DNA of 64,000 nucleotides from Parapedobacter tibetensis (GTDB lineage Bacteria; Bacteroidota; Bacteroidia; Sphingobacteriales; Sphingobacteriaceae), in contig NZ_JAMKQJ010000011.1 in NCBI RefSeq assembly GCF_024643205.1, positions 1 through 64,000 on the forward strand, given 5' to 3'. This document shows, piece after piece, positions 45,595 to 55,577 of this stretch. The notes below the pieces were generated by a model that saw only the letters and a list, made by a program, of their open reading frames with translations, searched no databases and had not been told where the DNA came from. The position numbers and the translations under genes were made by a program. Positions within the stretch are counted from its first letter, which is position 1, and every line of letters begins with the position of its first letter.

Positions 45595-45618
45595 TGTTAA
45601 TGTTAAGTTAATGTTAAG
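45595..45618 (-). promoter_or_regulatory. Pho-box-like direct-repeat array
   Basis: The minus strand has two exact tandem copies of the 11-mer CTTAACATTAA (45618-45608 and 45607-45597), plus CAT, giving three TTAACA cores. An 11-bp period and TTAACA cores are the form of PhoB/PhoP-family sites. The array starts 5 bp upstream of the -7 element. Confidence 0.6.
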
Positions 45619-45691
45619 TAATGGGTCACTTAATGCTAATCGTGCTCACCGTTGTTTAAATCACGTTGGATGAGTGAATCAGTGGGAAGGA

Positions 45692-46729
45692 TTATAACGA
45701 TGGTTTTACTTTTTCTAATGTAAAGGTGAATGTCGTGCCCACCCCTTCCGTACTCCGCACGTTGATCGTTTGTTGGTGTGCTTCAATAATGTGTTTCACA
45801 ATGGAAAGCCCCAAACCAGAGCCCCCTATCTTGCGCGACCTACTTTTATCTGTCCGATAGAATCGTTCGAATATACGCGGGAGATTTTTTTCCTCAATGC
45901 CTATGCCATCATCCGTTACCTCCACCAGCACCGTTTCAAACAGTTCATATATTCGGATATCAGTATGGCCGTTAGCTTTTCCATACTTGAAGGAGTTATC
46001 AATGAGATTGACAAGTACTTGCCTGATTTTCTCCCTATCCGCATTAACCATCATTGGGTGTTGGTACTTATCTTTAAATATTAAGGAAATCTCGTGGCTA
46101 GCCGCTTTTTCCTCCGTTGATTCCAAGACTTCCTTTACCAACATCACCAAATCGAATTTCTGGTAATTGATAGGTATCTGCCCACTCTCAAGTTTTGATA
46201 TTTCATCCAAGTCTTTGATTAGGAAAGTCAGCCTATCGAGGTTTTGCGAGGCTTTCATCAGAAACTGCGTGGCCATCTCCATATCTTCCTGCATCATACC
46301 ATCCTGTAATGCATCGATATAACCCTGGATGGCAAACAATGGGGTTTTAAATTCATGAGATATATTCGCAAGGAACTCACGACGAAAGCGTTCTTGATTT
46401 TTTAAGGTATCTATTTCCTTTTTTTTCTCTTTTGCCCAATCCCTCACTTGTTGCTCGACATCATTGATCGGGTCCTCGCTCATCTTTTCACCCAATGCGT
46501 CTTTTAGATCTTTCCCTAGTTTGAGGTTATGAATAAGCTTATAAATGAGTTTAATCTTGCTATAGATATACCGTTGGAATAGGTAGTAGAAGACCACGAA
46601 ACTGATGGTGAAAGAAAAGGCAAACGTAAAGAGGAAATACTGCCAATTGTGTTGGAAATAAAAATTCACGCATGCAATGGATAACCCCACAGCACATGCA
46701 TTGATAAAAACAAGCAATAGAAATCTCAT
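45692..46729 (-). CDS. PhoR-like sensor histidine kinase
   Basis: The 345-aa protein has two N-terminal membrane spans with almost no periplasmic loop, a short linker, the H-box FLANISHEFKTPLFAIQGY with His125, and the ATPase parts NLIDNSFKYG, DDGIGIEEKNLPRIFERFYR and GGSGLGLSIVKHI. The lack of a sensor loop suggests it senses through partners, as PhoR does with PstSCAB/PhoU. No response regulator is adjacent. It is between psd (20 bp upstream) and the Pho-box-like array, which suggests a phosphate role. Confidence 0.85.
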   Translation of the reverse strand: MRFLLLVFINACAVGLSIACVNFYFQHNWQYFLFTFAFSFTISFVVFYYLFQRYIYSKIKLIYKLIHNLKLGKDLKDALGEKMSEDPINDVEQQVRDWAKEKKKEIDTLKNQERFRREFLANISHEFKTPLFAIQGYIDALQDGMMQEDMEMATQFLMKASQNLDRLTFLIKDLDEISKLESGQIPINYQKFDLVMLVKEVLESTEEKAASHEISLIFKDKYQHPMMVNADREKIRQVLVNLIDNSFKYGKANGHTDIRIYELFETVLVEVTDDGIGIEEKNLPRIFERFYRTDKSRSRKIGGSGLGLSIVKHIIEAHQQTINVRSTEGVGTTFTFTLEKVKPSL

Positions 46730-46749
46730 CGTATACTCAATCCTCCTCC

Positions 46750-47409
46750 TTATTCAAAGCGTCCCAAGATAGTGAGCCCTCCTGAAACCATATCTCCGAT
46801 ATTCACATCTACCTTGGCACTCAACGGCAGAAACACATCCACTCGCGAGCCAAATTTGATAAACCCAAATTCTTCACCCTGTTTTACCGCTGTGCCTTCT
46901 TTTAGATACCACACAATGCGTCGTGCCATCGCTCCGGCAATCTGTCGGAACAACACCTCTTTGCCTGAAGCAGTCTGCACCGCAATACTGGTCCGTTCAT
47001 TGAGGGCAGACGATTTAGGATGCCAAGCTACGAGGTATTTCCCAGGATGATAACGGAAAAACTTGACAATCCCGCTCACCGGGTTACGGTTGATGTGTAC
47101 GTTGATGGGTGACATGAAGATAGATACTTGTATCCTCCTGTCATGGAAATATTCCGTCTCCTCCGTTTCTTCAATCACGACCACTTTTCCATCCGCTGGA
47201 CATAAAATCATGTTTTCATCAATGATGATGTTCCGTTTAGGGTTTCTGAAAAACTGTAAAATCGCAACGAACAGCAAGAATGAAAGGATATATACTGCCC
47301 AAACGACGAATGTATTGCCGGGTATAAAGTAATGCACCAGCGCGTTGGCCACAAAAATGACTAATAGTGTAATGGCGATACTTGTATACCCTTCTTTGTG
47401 AATAGTCAT
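46750..47409 (-). CDS. psd: Phosphatidylserine decarboxylase, short form
   Basis: The 219-aa protein has two N-terminal hydrophobic segments, then LCPADGKVVVIEE, FMSPINVHINRNPVSGIVKF, ARRIVWYLKEGTAVKQGEEF and the self-cleavage site FIKFGSRVDVFLP. Cleavage before Ser creates the pyruvoyl group. The short length is that of the Bacteroidota/archaeal type. It makes phosphatidylethanolamine at the inner membrane. It precedes the kinase gene by 20 bp. Confidence 0.93.
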   Translation of the reverse strand: MTIHKEGYTSIAITLLVIFVANALVHYFIPGNTFVVWAVYILSFLLFVAILQFFRNPKRNIIIDENMILCPADGKVVVIEETEETEYFHDRRIQVSIFMSPINVHINRNPVSGIVKFFRYHPGKYLVAWHPKSSALNERTSIAVQTASGKEVLFRQIAGAMARRIVWYLKEGTAVKQGEEFGFIKFGSRVDVFLPLSAKVDVNIGDMVSGGLTILGRFE

Positions 47410-47471
47410 GCGCTAAATTTATCCGGCAAATATAAGGATAAGAATCGTCATATCCACGTCAATCCTATGCA

Positions 47472-48596
47472 TCAAAAGCCCTTCGTTCGTTGGATGTTAA
47501 CATCGAAGAATCGCAATTTGCGTTCAGCTATATTAGGGAATACTTCCATGGTGACTATTAGTATATCATCGATGTATTCACCGTCTGCATAAGACGGAAA
47601 CCAGAAACCAACCCAGCGGAATGCATTCAATAGGGAGGATGCTTGGATTTTGTTGGGAAAAGTGGAAATTGGCTCAATCTTTTGGGGTTCCCCGGTCTTG
47701 CTGACGGAAATAACAAATTCGATTTTCTGGGGTTCAAGCACCTCGTCCATTTCGCCTTCAAACCACTCTTCTAAGTGTTTTCTCAAATAGTTGGTAAAGC
47801 CGGTGTATTCGTCAATAGTACACGATTTACCAATCATCGATTCTGCTCGGCGGAAAACATCAAAAGGCACCAGCTGATACCTCGGCTCCTTATCAAACGT
47901 TTCGTCTTTAAAGGCTTCATATCCACTTATGAATTGGCCATTCCGGTAATGTTCATGCCCAGCACCAACCTTCTTATTGTTATCAAAGATATATTCAATA
48001 ATCCAATCGCCGTGCGGCCGGCCGGCCACCACCCTCCCTTTGCGATTGTATCGTACATATCCAAATTCATTATAATCGTCTGTTCTAATGGCAAACTCAT
48101 ACCTTCCGTTTCCGTTAGTGACGCGCTGCCGCCCACGATTGTCCCAAAAATTGTATATCCACATGCCTTGCACATCATATGCTGCCTCAAGTAGCGGCTT
48201 ACCATCCGGATAGTAAAATTTCCACTTTTCTTGGGGAATATTCTGTAAATAAGACACCTCCCATTTCAGTTGGCCATTGGGGTGGTAAGCCTTAAATTCG
48301 CCCTCCTTCCTACCATCTCGGTAATTCCCACGTAAAATCGTCGTGCCTTGGTTATTGAAATCAGTAAACTCACCTACGAACGTCTGTAATTGGAAATCAT
48401 ATCTCCCTACCCGCTCGATGGCCTTGAATTGGCAGTTTTTATCGGCAAGGTAATAATTATCATCATAGAAAAAACGAGTCATCCCGTTGGGAGCCGCTTC
48501 ATAATATACAGGTTCATATATTACGGTATCTAAGCCATCCGCAAAAACAGTTGATGCGGCAACCAACCATATAGCTATCAACAAATGCACCTTCAT
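47472..48596 (-). CDS. Periplasmic MORN-repeat protein with TonB-like C-terminus
   Basis: The 374-aa protein has a signal peptide (MKVHLLIAIWLVAASTVFA). Several YwqK/MORN_2-type repeats follow (for example NYRDGRKEGEFKAYHPNGQL and KWKFYYPDGKPLLEAAYD at about 95-150, and PHGDWIIEYIFDN later). The C-terminus (FVISVSKTGEPQKIEPIS ... AFRWVGFWFP) resembles the TonB C-terminal fold. It may bind an envelope partner. Function is not known. It is 15 bp after polA, possibly co-transcribed. Confidence 0.7.
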   Translation of the reverse strand: MKVHLLIAIWLVAASTVFADGLDTVIYEPVYYEAAPNGMTRFFYDDNYYLADKNCQFKAIERVGRYDFQLQTFVGEFTDFNNQGTTILRGNYRDGRKEGEFKAYHPNGQLKWEVSYLQNIPQEKWKFYYPDGKPLLEAAYDVQGMWIYNFWDNRGRQRVTNGNGRYEFAIRTDDYNEFGYVRYNRKGRVVAGRPHGDWIIEYIFDNNKKVGAGHEHYRNGQFISGYEAFKDETFDKEPRYQLVPFDVFRRAESMIGKSCTIDEYTGFTNYLRKHLEEWFEGEMDEVLEPQKIEFVISVSKTGEPQKIEPISTFPNKIQASSLLNAFRWVGFWFPSYADGEYIDDILIVTMEVFPNIAERKLRFFDVNIQRTKGF

Positions 48597-48611
48597 ATTC
48601 CGACCCGTTGT

Positions 48612-51413
48612 TTAGTGTGCCTCCAGCCAGTTACGCCCCTCTCCAATCTCCACTATAATAGGTACGGACATGGTCAAGGCATTTTTCATATGCTTTTCTA
48701 CCAACTCTTTGAAAACAAGGACCTCCGTCTTTGGCACATCAAAGACCAGTTCGTCATGCACCTGCATGGTCATCTTTCCTTGCAGGCCTTGCCGCCTGAT
48801 GTCTTCATGGATGGCGATCATCGCCACCTTAATCATATCTGCGGCTGAGCCTTGGATGGGAGCATTGATGGCATTTCGCTCGGCAAAACCCCGTACGGTT
48901 TGATTAGCTGAGTTGATATCCCTCAGATAACGTCGTCTTTTAAGTAACGTTTCTACGTAGCCGTTTTCCTTCGCAAAATTGATCGTATCATTCATGTATT
49001 TCTTGATACCTGGATATTGAGCAAAATACTGCTCGATGATCTGTGCTGCCTCCATGCGGGGGATTCCCAAGTTTTGCGAAAGCCCAAATGCAGATTGGCC
49101 ATATATAATCCCAAAATTGACAGCTTTGGCATTCCGTCGTTGTTCGGATGTGACATCTTCCAACGGTATACCGTATACCCTGGCCGCCGTAGCTCGATGC
49201 ACATCCAATCCTTGTGCAAAGGCCTCCAACATGCCTTCATCGCCACTCATATGGGCCACCAACCTTAATTCAATTTGCGAATAATCGGCAGATAGAATCG
49301 TATGGCTGTCGTCCCTCGGAATGAAAGCCTTACGGATTTCGCGGCCACGTTCCGTTCGAATGGGGATGTTTTGCAGGTTAGGATTGGTAGAGCTCAGTCT
49401 CCCGGTGGCGGCCACCGCTTGGTTATATGAGGTATGCACCCGCCCAGTAGCCGGGTTAATTAATTCAGGTAAGGCATCCACATAGGTCGATTTGAGCTTT
49501 TGCAATTGCCTGAATTCCAAGATATCCTTTACGATATCACTTTTAGAAGCCAGCGCCAAAAGCACATCCTCCCCAGTCTTATATTGTCCAGTTTTTGTCT
49601 TTTTGGCCTTAAGGTCGAGCTGTAATTTATCGAAAAGCACTTCGCCCAATTGCTTGGGCGATGCAATGTTGAACCGGACCCCAGCTTTTTCATAAATGGT
49701 TTTTTCGGTTTCAAGGATACTTTTTTCCAACATCTCTGATAGCTGCTTGAGCACCGATATATCGATATTGACACCCGAACGTTCCATATCAGCAAGCACA
49801 TGTACCAATGGAAATTCCACGTTCTGTGCCAGATCAATGGCTTCTGCTTTTTCCAGCATAGGCTTGAAGACCGCTTTCAATTGGAGGGTGATATCTGCAT
49901 CTTCCGCAGCATATTCCTTAATGACTTCCACATTCACATCTTGCATACTGCCCTGCTTTTTACCTCGAGGCCCAATAAGACTGGTAATCGATACAGGGGT
50001 ATAGCCTAGGTAATTCTCAGCCAATACATCCATGCCATGGCGGGTATCGGGGTCAATGAGGTAATGGGCCAGCATCGTATCGAACAGCTGCCCCTTCACC
50101 GATACCCCATAGCGGGCCAATAGCAAGATATCATACTTGATGTTTTGTCCGATCTTCTCAATAGTTTCGTCTTCAAATACAGCTTTGAAGTATTCCAACA
50201 GGCGCAGACTTCCTTCCTCATTGGCTGGGGCAGGAACATACCAAGCTTTGCCTGGTTCGATAGCAAATGAAAATCCTACCAGGTCGGCAGTGTTGGCATC
50301 TGTTCCGGTTGTTTCCGTGTCAAAACAGAAGCACTTTTGCGTCGACAACAGCGCGACCAACGCTTGCTGTTGTTCCACCGTATCGGCTAGTAGGTACTCG
50401 TGTGGCGTATTGCTGATATTTTTACCAACTGCTGGCGGTATATATTCACTTTCGGCTGCGGATATGTTTTGGAGATTGCCCGTTATATTACCGAATAAAT
50501 CCATCTGCTTACCCGTCGTTGGCTTCGATTCCGAAATATTAAATTCCTCCCCAAATACGCGCTTACCGAGTGTTCTGAACTCCAATTCGGCAAAAAGAGG
50601 TTCAAGTGCTTCCTTATTGGGTCCATCGAGCTCCAAAGCAGTTTCGTCCAATTCGATGGGTACGTCCAATTGGATGGTGGCCAATTTCTTGGAAATCAGT
50701 CCTTGTTCGGCAAAAGTCTCTAAATTTTCTCGTTGCTTTCCTTTGAGCTGGTCGGTATTAGCTAGGATGTTTTCCATGGAGTCAAAGCGCTTGATCAAAT
50801 CCTTTGCGGTCTTTTCACCGATGCCAGGAATACCGGGAATATTGTCTACCGAATCTCCCCAAAGGCCGAGGATATCGATAACTTGGCATACGTCCGATAT
50901 TTCCCATTTCTCCAATATCTCCTTTACCCCCAGTATTTCCGCACCATTACCCAACCGTGCAGGCTTATAGATATAGATATTATCGCTCACCAATTGCCCG
51001 AAATCCTTGTCAGGCGTCATGCAATATATGGTATATCCTTTTTTCTCAGCTTGCTTGGCCAGCGTTCCAATGATATCATCAGCCTCATAACCATCCATTG
51101 CAATGATTGGGATATTGAAACCCTCCACGAGCTTATATACATATGGGATAGCAGCAGCCAAATCCTCAGGTATGGCTTGCCGGTTAGCTTTGTAGCTTTC
51201 AAACTCGGTATGACGATTTGTGGGCGCCATGGTATCAAATACTACCGCGATATGGGTTGGTTGTTGGGATTTCAATACCTCAAGCAACGTATTGGTAAAA
51301 CCCATGATGGCGGATGTATTGAAGCCGGCAGAGGTGAGCCGGGGAGTCTTGCTCAGTGCAAAATAAGCCCGGTAAATCAGGGCCATGCCATCTAGTAGGA
51401 AGAGTTTTTTCAC
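48612..51413 (-). CDS. polA: DNA polymerase I
   Basis: The 933-aa protein starts at a GTG (51413) giving MKKLFLLDGMALIYRAYFAL, the normal PolA start; the frame remains open to 51635 but that would overlap rsgA. It has the 5'-nuclease (about 1-300) with GYEADDIIGTLA and DKDFGQLVSD, an intact 3'-5' exonuclease (FCFDTETTGTDANTADLVGF with Asp/Glu) and the polymerase domain (ILSADYSQIELRLVAHM, RNAKAVNFGIIYG, MTMQVHDELVFD). It fills gaps and removes RNA primers. Confidence 0.95.
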   Translation of the reverse strand: MKKLFLLDGMALIYRAYFALSKTPRLTSAGFNTSAIMGFTNTLLEVLKSQQPTHIAVVFDTMAPTNRHTEFESYKANRQAIPEDLAAAIPYVYKLVEGFNIPIIAMDGYEADDIIGTLAKQAEKKGYTIYCMTPDKDFGQLVSDNIYIYKPARLGNGAEILGVKEILEKWEISDVCQVIDILGLWGDSVDNIPGIPGIGEKTAKDLIKRFDSMENILANTDQLKGKQRENLETFAEQGLISKKLATIQLDVPIELDETALELDGPNKEALEPLFAELEFRTLGKRVFGEEFNISESKPTTGKQMDLFGNITGNLQNISAAESEYIPPAVGKNISNTPHEYLLADTVEQQQALVALLSTQKCFCFDTETTGTDANTADLVGFSFAIEPGKAWYVPAPANEEGSLRLLEYFKAVFEDETIEKIGQNIKYDILLLARYGVSVKGQLFDTMLAHYLIDPDTRHGMDVLAENYLGYTPVSITSLIGPRGKKQGSMQDVNVEVIKEYAAEDADITLQLKAVFKPMLEKAEAIDLAQNVEFPLVHVLADMERSGVNIDISVLKQLSEMLEKSILETEKTIYEKAGVRFNIASPKQLGEVLFDKLQLDLKAKKTKTGQYKTGEDVLLALASKSDIVKDILEFRQLQKLKSTYVDALPELINPATGRVHTSYNQAVAATGRLSSTNPNLQNIPIRTERGREIRKAFIPRDDSHTILSADYSQIELRLVAHMSGDEGMLEAFAQGLDVHRATAARVYGIPLEDVTSEQRRNAKAVNFGIIYGQSAFGLSQNLGIPRMEAAQIIEQYFAQYPGIKKYMNDTINFAKENGYVETLLKRRRYLRDINSANQTVRGFAERNAINAPIQGSAADMIKVAMIAIHEDIRRQGLQGKMTMQVHDELVFDVPKTEVLVFKELVEKHMKNALTMSVPIIVEIGEGRNWLEAH

Positions 51414-51571
51414 GTGTCTTCGACTTATTGGTATGGATACAAAGATAGGATATAGATTTGAAATTGATGACCACATCATCGATCTCCCGCCACCGCTCAC
51501 CAAAATACAATTATTTTTACGACTTTTGTAGCAATGGCAACATACGTATTGGTATATAATTTGATGAATGA

Positions 51572-52489
51572 ATGAAAGGCCTCGTAACGAAGTCGACAGG
51601 AAGTTGGTACGAGGTGCTTGTGGATAATACACCATACAAGTGTCGAATCAAGGGCAAATTCAGAACCAAGGAAATCAAAACAACCAACCCCATTGCCGTG
51701 GGCGATTGGGTGGATATCACACCGGAGCCTGAACAATACACGGCCATTATCACTCAGCTGTATGAACGGCAAAACTATATTATTCGCAAGTCAGTAAACC
51801 TCTCGAAGCAGGCGCAGATTATCGCAGCCAACCTTGACCAAGCCTTTTTGGTGGTTACCTTGGCCTCACCGTTTACCTCATTGGGGTTTATTGATCGTTT
51901 CTTGGTTACTGCCGAAGCTTATGATGTGCCTGCGGGGCTCGTATTCAATAAACTGGATTTATTCAGCGCCGAAGGGATAGCTATTTTGCATGAATATGAA
52001 GCCATTTATAAAACCATTGGCTATCCTTGCTATGAAGTATCAGCACTTAAGGGTACAAATATCGATGTCATCAAGGGTTTATTCCATGATAAGACGACAT
52101 TGATTTCCGGGCACTCAGGCGTAGGGAAATCTACCTTAATTAACGCCCTCTATCCAGAAGCAGCATTGCGTACAGCCAATATCTCCGATTGGTCTGATAA
52201 GGGAAAACATACCACTACATTTGCCGAAATGATTATACTTCCATTTGGTGGGCGACTCATAGACACACCGGGTATCCGAGAATTGGGCATCATTGATATC
52301 GAACAACAAGAGTTAAGTCACTTCTTCCCCGAAATGAGGGCCCTCATGAATGCATGCCGTTTCAATAATTGCCGCCATATCAATGAACCGGGCTGCGCAG
52401 TGCTTGCGGCGGTAAATGAAGGGGATATAGCGTCGAGTCGTTATGATAGCTATCTCAGTATCTACCACGGCAATGACACACGAGCCTGA
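51572..52489 (+). CDS. rsgA: Ribosome small-subunit maturation GTPase RsgA
   Basis: The 305-aa protein has an OB fold (TNPIAVGDWVDITP), then a circularly permuted GTPase: G4 (LVFNKLDLF) before G1 (SGHSGVGKSTLINAL) and G3 (LIDTPGIREL). A zinc-binding C-terminus (ACRFNNCRHINEPGCAV) follows. It checks late 30S subunit assembly. It is divergent from polA, and its start at 51572 supports the shorter polA start. Confidence 0.95.
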   Translation: MKGLVTKSTGSWYEVLVDNTPYKCRIKGKFRTKEIKTTNPIAVGDWVDITPEPEQYTAIITQLYERQNYIIRKSVNLSKQAQIIAANLDQAFLVVTLASPFTSLGFIDRFLVTAEAYDVPAGLVFNKLDLFSAEGIAILHEYEAIYKTIGYPCYEVSALKGTNIDVIKGLFHDKTTLISGHSGVGKSTLINALYPEAALRTANISDWSDKGKHTTTFAEMIILPFGGRLIDTPGIRELGIIDIEQQELSHFFPEMRALMNACRFNNCRHINEPGCAVLAAVNEGDIASSRYDSYLSIYHGNDTRA

Positions 52490-52549
52490 GGAAAGCCTTT
52501 TGACTGTTGAGAAATTTAGTTTAAGTTTGACACATTAAGTCATACAACC

Positions 52550-53368
52550 ATGTACCATTTGATAGAGGAGACGGTAGCATTCATCAAGCATTGCATAGTC
52601 AATTTCACTCCTGAATTCGGCATTATTTTGGGCACAGGATTGGGCAAGTTGGTTGATGAGATTGAAATAACTCATCAACTGATGTATGCCAACATTCCTA
52701 ATTTCCCAATTTCGACCGTAGAGTTCCACTCTGGAAAGCTTATTTTTGGCAAACTTAATGGCCGTCGTGTGGTGGCCATGCAAGGACGCCTCCATTATTA
52801 TGAAGGCTACTCGATGCAACAGATTACCTTTCCTGTACGTGTAATGAGGGCTTTGGGCATCCAAAAATTATTCGTATCCAATGCCTCCGGATCACTCAAC
52901 CCGAATATCCTTAAGGGCAATTTGGCCATCATCGATGACCACATCAACCTATTACCCGATAATCCGCTGCGTGGCGCTAACGACAACCGTTTCGGCCCCC
53001 GCTTTCCCGACATGAGCCAGCCATATGACATCAACATGATTCGTGAGGGTATGGAAATAGCTCAAAAACATAAAATCACCATGCATTCTGCCGTATATGT
53101 ATCGGCTCAAGGCCCTAATTTAGAAACACGGGCCGAGTACCGCTTTATGCATTTGATTGGGGGAGATATTGTAGGGATGAGCACTGTTCCGGAAGTTATT
53201 GTAGCCAACCACATGAGCCTACCGGTTTTTGCCCTTTCGGTGGTTACAGATGAAGGGTTCCATGAAGACCTCCGTCCTGTCTCGCTTGAGGAAATTATAG
53301 AAGTGGCTTCCACGGCTGAACCGAAAATGACACTTGTATTGAAAGAATTGGTAGCTTTGCAGCAATGA
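52550..53368 (+). CDS. Purine nucleoside phosphorylase, trimeric class
   Basis: The 272-aa protein has GIILGTGLGKLVDEI, VAMQGRLHYYEGYSMQQITF (phosphate-binding His and Tyr), LFVSNASGSLNP, GPNLETRAEYRF and GMSTVPEVIVANHM. These are typical of PNP/PunA. It releases purine base and ribose-1-phosphate from inosine and guanosine. Its stop overlaps the ATG of the downstream porin gene (ATGA, 53365-53368), so the two are coupled. Confidence 0.93.
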   Translation: MYHLIEETVAFIKHCIVNFTPEFGIILGTGLGKLVDEIEITHQLMYANIPNFPISTVEFHSGKLIFGKLNGRRVVAMQGRLHYYEGYSMQQITFPVRVMRALGIQKLFVSNASGSLNPNILKGNLAIIDDHINLLPDNPLRGANDNRFGPRFPDMSQPYDINMIREGMEIAQKHKITMHSAVYVSAQGPNLETRAEYRFMHLIGGDIVGMSTVPEVIVANHMSLPVFALSVVTDEGFHEDLRPVSLEEIIEVASTAEPKMTLVLKELVALQQ

Positions 53369-55362
53369 ACGGTCACCTGCGCATTTTGTTGCTCATACTG
53401 TGTTCCTTTTCCTTCCTCTCCGCATTATATGCTCAGGAGGAAGAAGAATGGAGTAGCGCATTGGATTCTGCAAGAGCCGCAGAGGATAATAAGGAAGACA
53501 CCGTGATTTATACAGCAAGGTATGTGCGTTACACAACTTTGGCTATGATGAAGCGAGGAACATTTACCTACCAGATAGACACACTCCATAAGAATCTCCA
53601 GTACTATAACATGCAAAACCAACCCCGAAACCCGAGCATAAATTTGGGCAGCTACGGGTTGGCCACGCGCGATTTACTCTTCATTCCCGATAAAACTATC
53701 GGATTCCAGACCGGATTCCGTAGTTTGGAACGGTATGTATACCAACCGGATTCCATCAAATATTATCGTGCCCGAGCCCCTTTTTCGGAGTTGTACAATG
53801 TGGGGTTCTTTTTTGATGACCAAATTATCCGGGCCAAAGTAACCCAAAATATCAATCCGCAGCTCAATATCGGGGGAGAATTCCATGCGGCAAGAGCAGA
53901 CGGTTATTATACCAACCAACGATACAATGACGTGAAAGCCGCCGTGTTTTCATGGTACGAATCGCCGAACCGTCGCTACAACCTATTGACTAATGCGGTA
54001 TTCAATAGGCTTATCGCTACGGAAAATGGATCCATTACAAACGACAGTGTATTTACCGATGGGGAAACGCGCGCCAGCAATGAGGAGTCGACCCGTTTGC
54101 GGGCGGCCCGCGATGAGCGCCCGAGACATACCTGGCGCGACAATAGTTTTTTCCTCAGACAAAGCTTGTTTGTGGGTCGATTGGATACCATCCATGCGGG
54201 AGAACCAGAACAACAATTATTGCCGACCAACAGCATGTCGCATAGTTTCAGCTTGCGTGCACACGATTTCCAATTTTACAAAAATGAGGAAGACGCCAAC
54301 GATGCTTTTCCGGTTGGTGAAAGTGTATTAACACAGGACACCACCCGCCTTACTACCATTACTAATGATTTTAACTATAGTTTTTACCTGAGAGGCAAAT
54401 CATTGGCTTTTGTTAAAAATGAAGTGAAGCTCGACCTTGGGTACCAACACAACATGTATTGGTATCGAGATAGGGGGTATAATACGTCTTCACAAAATAA
54501 TATACTTAAAGCAGGCATTGGCTATCGTTTTAGTGACCGCGTAAGCATTACCGGAGATTTTAACCAGATTGTGCAAGGCAACAACTTTGGTGATTACCTT
54601 TATGAAGCCAAGGCAAATATCTTGCTCAGCAAAACTATCGGTCGTATCGTATTGGGGGCCTATACCCAAAATAAGTCACCAGAACAGCTGTTTCAGCGGG
54701 TCAATTACACTTATCATCAGTGGGCGCATGATTTTGATAAAACGAAGACCACCAATTTGTCATTTGCTTATGAAAATGCCAAGCTTGGGTTTACAGGTAA
54801 GGCAGAATACTTCCTTATAGCCAATCACCTCTATTTTAAAGAGGTCGACAATGATAATTATGATCCACGATTGTTCCGCGTCATTGAGCCCGCCCAGTTG
54901 GGGAGCAACATCAACTTACTCAAGATTTCCGTAGGTCAGAACTTCACATTGGGCAAGTTCCATTTGGATAATTATGCCGTATATCAAAAATCAGACTACA
55001 ACGATGTCCTTGCTATCCCAGAGCTCTATACTTGGCATAGCTTTTATTTCAACAGTCAATTATATAAGGTCGTTGATTTTAATCTCGGTTTTGATGTCCG
55101 GTTCAACACCCCGTTCCGTACCCCTTCCTATGCCATCAATATCGGTCAGTTTTATAATGATAATGATAATGCAGGCATCGAATTTTCCACGTATCCCATC
55201 CTGGATGTATGGACCACTGCAACCATCCGGCGAGCCAATATTTTCCTCAGCTATAATTTTGTAAACCAATATGTTTGGCCCACAGGCTATTATACCGTGC
55301 GCAGATATCCCATGAATAATGCCAATCTGCGCATAGGCATCGCTTGGAAATTCTATGATTGA
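53365..55362 (+). CDS. Putative outer-membrane porin (Porin_10-type)
   Basis: The 665-aa protein has a signal peptide (MNGHLRILLLILCSFSFLSA, cleaved after LYAQ), an acidic N-terminal stretch and a long beta-barrel with many alternating aromatic strands and a Phe-Tyr-Asp end. DKTIGFQTGFRSLERYVYQ and PFSELYNVGFFFDDQII are typical of the Bacteroidota 'putative porin' family (PF14121). The substrate is unknown. Its coupling to purine nucleoside phosphorylase could be simple co-expression or hint at nucleoside uptake (inference). Confidence 0.85.
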   Translation: MNGHLRILLLILCSFSFLSALYAQEEEEWSSALDSARAAEDNKEDTVIYTARYVRYTTLAMMKRGTFTYQIDTLHKNLQYYNMQNQPRNPSINLGSYGLATRDLLFIPDKTIGFQTGFRSLERYVYQPDSIKYYRARAPFSELYNVGFFFDDQIIRAKVTQNINPQLNIGGEFHAARADGYYTNQRYNDVKAAVFSWYESPNRRYNLLTNAVFNRLIATENGSITNDSVFTDGETRASNEESTRLRAARDERPRHTWRDNSFFLRQSLFVGRLDTIHAGEPEQQLLPTNSMSHSFSLRAHDFQFYKNEEDANDAFPVGESVLTQDTTRLTTITNDFNYSFYLRGKSLAFVKNEVKLDLGYQHNMYWYRDRGYNTSSQNNILKAGIGYRFSDRVSITGDFNQIVQGNNFGDYLYEAKANILLSKTIGRIVLGAYTQNKSPEQLFQRVNYTYHQWAHDFDKTKTTNLSFAYENAKLGFTGKAEYFLIANHLYFKEVDNDNYDPRLFRVIEPAQLGSNINLLKISVGQNFTLGKFHLDNYAVYQKSDYNDVLAIPELYTWHSFYFNSQLYKVVDFNLGFDVRFNTPFRTPSYAINIGQFYNDNDNAGIEFSTYPILDVWTTATIRRANIFLSYNFVNQYVWPTGYYTVRRYPMNNANLRIGIAWKFYD

Positions 55363-55577
55363 TAGTACCCGTATTCATAAGCCTCTCACCTGCATTTATA
55401 AGTCGAAAAATCTAAAATACCTAATATTAGGTATTGGTTTTTAAGTAATTATCCCCGATATTGACCTTAATTTTGGTGGGCAATATAAAGTGCTTTATCA
55501 TAATCTGGGTTTGCTTTTTTCAATTTTCTACAAATATTGCTAGGATACATATTGACCATAACCTAAAAGATCGGCTG

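Noticed and set aside
53365..55362. SusC-like TonB receptor for the porin gene
   Set aside because: No plug domain, TonB box or adjacent SusD; the pattern fits the Porin_10 family instead.
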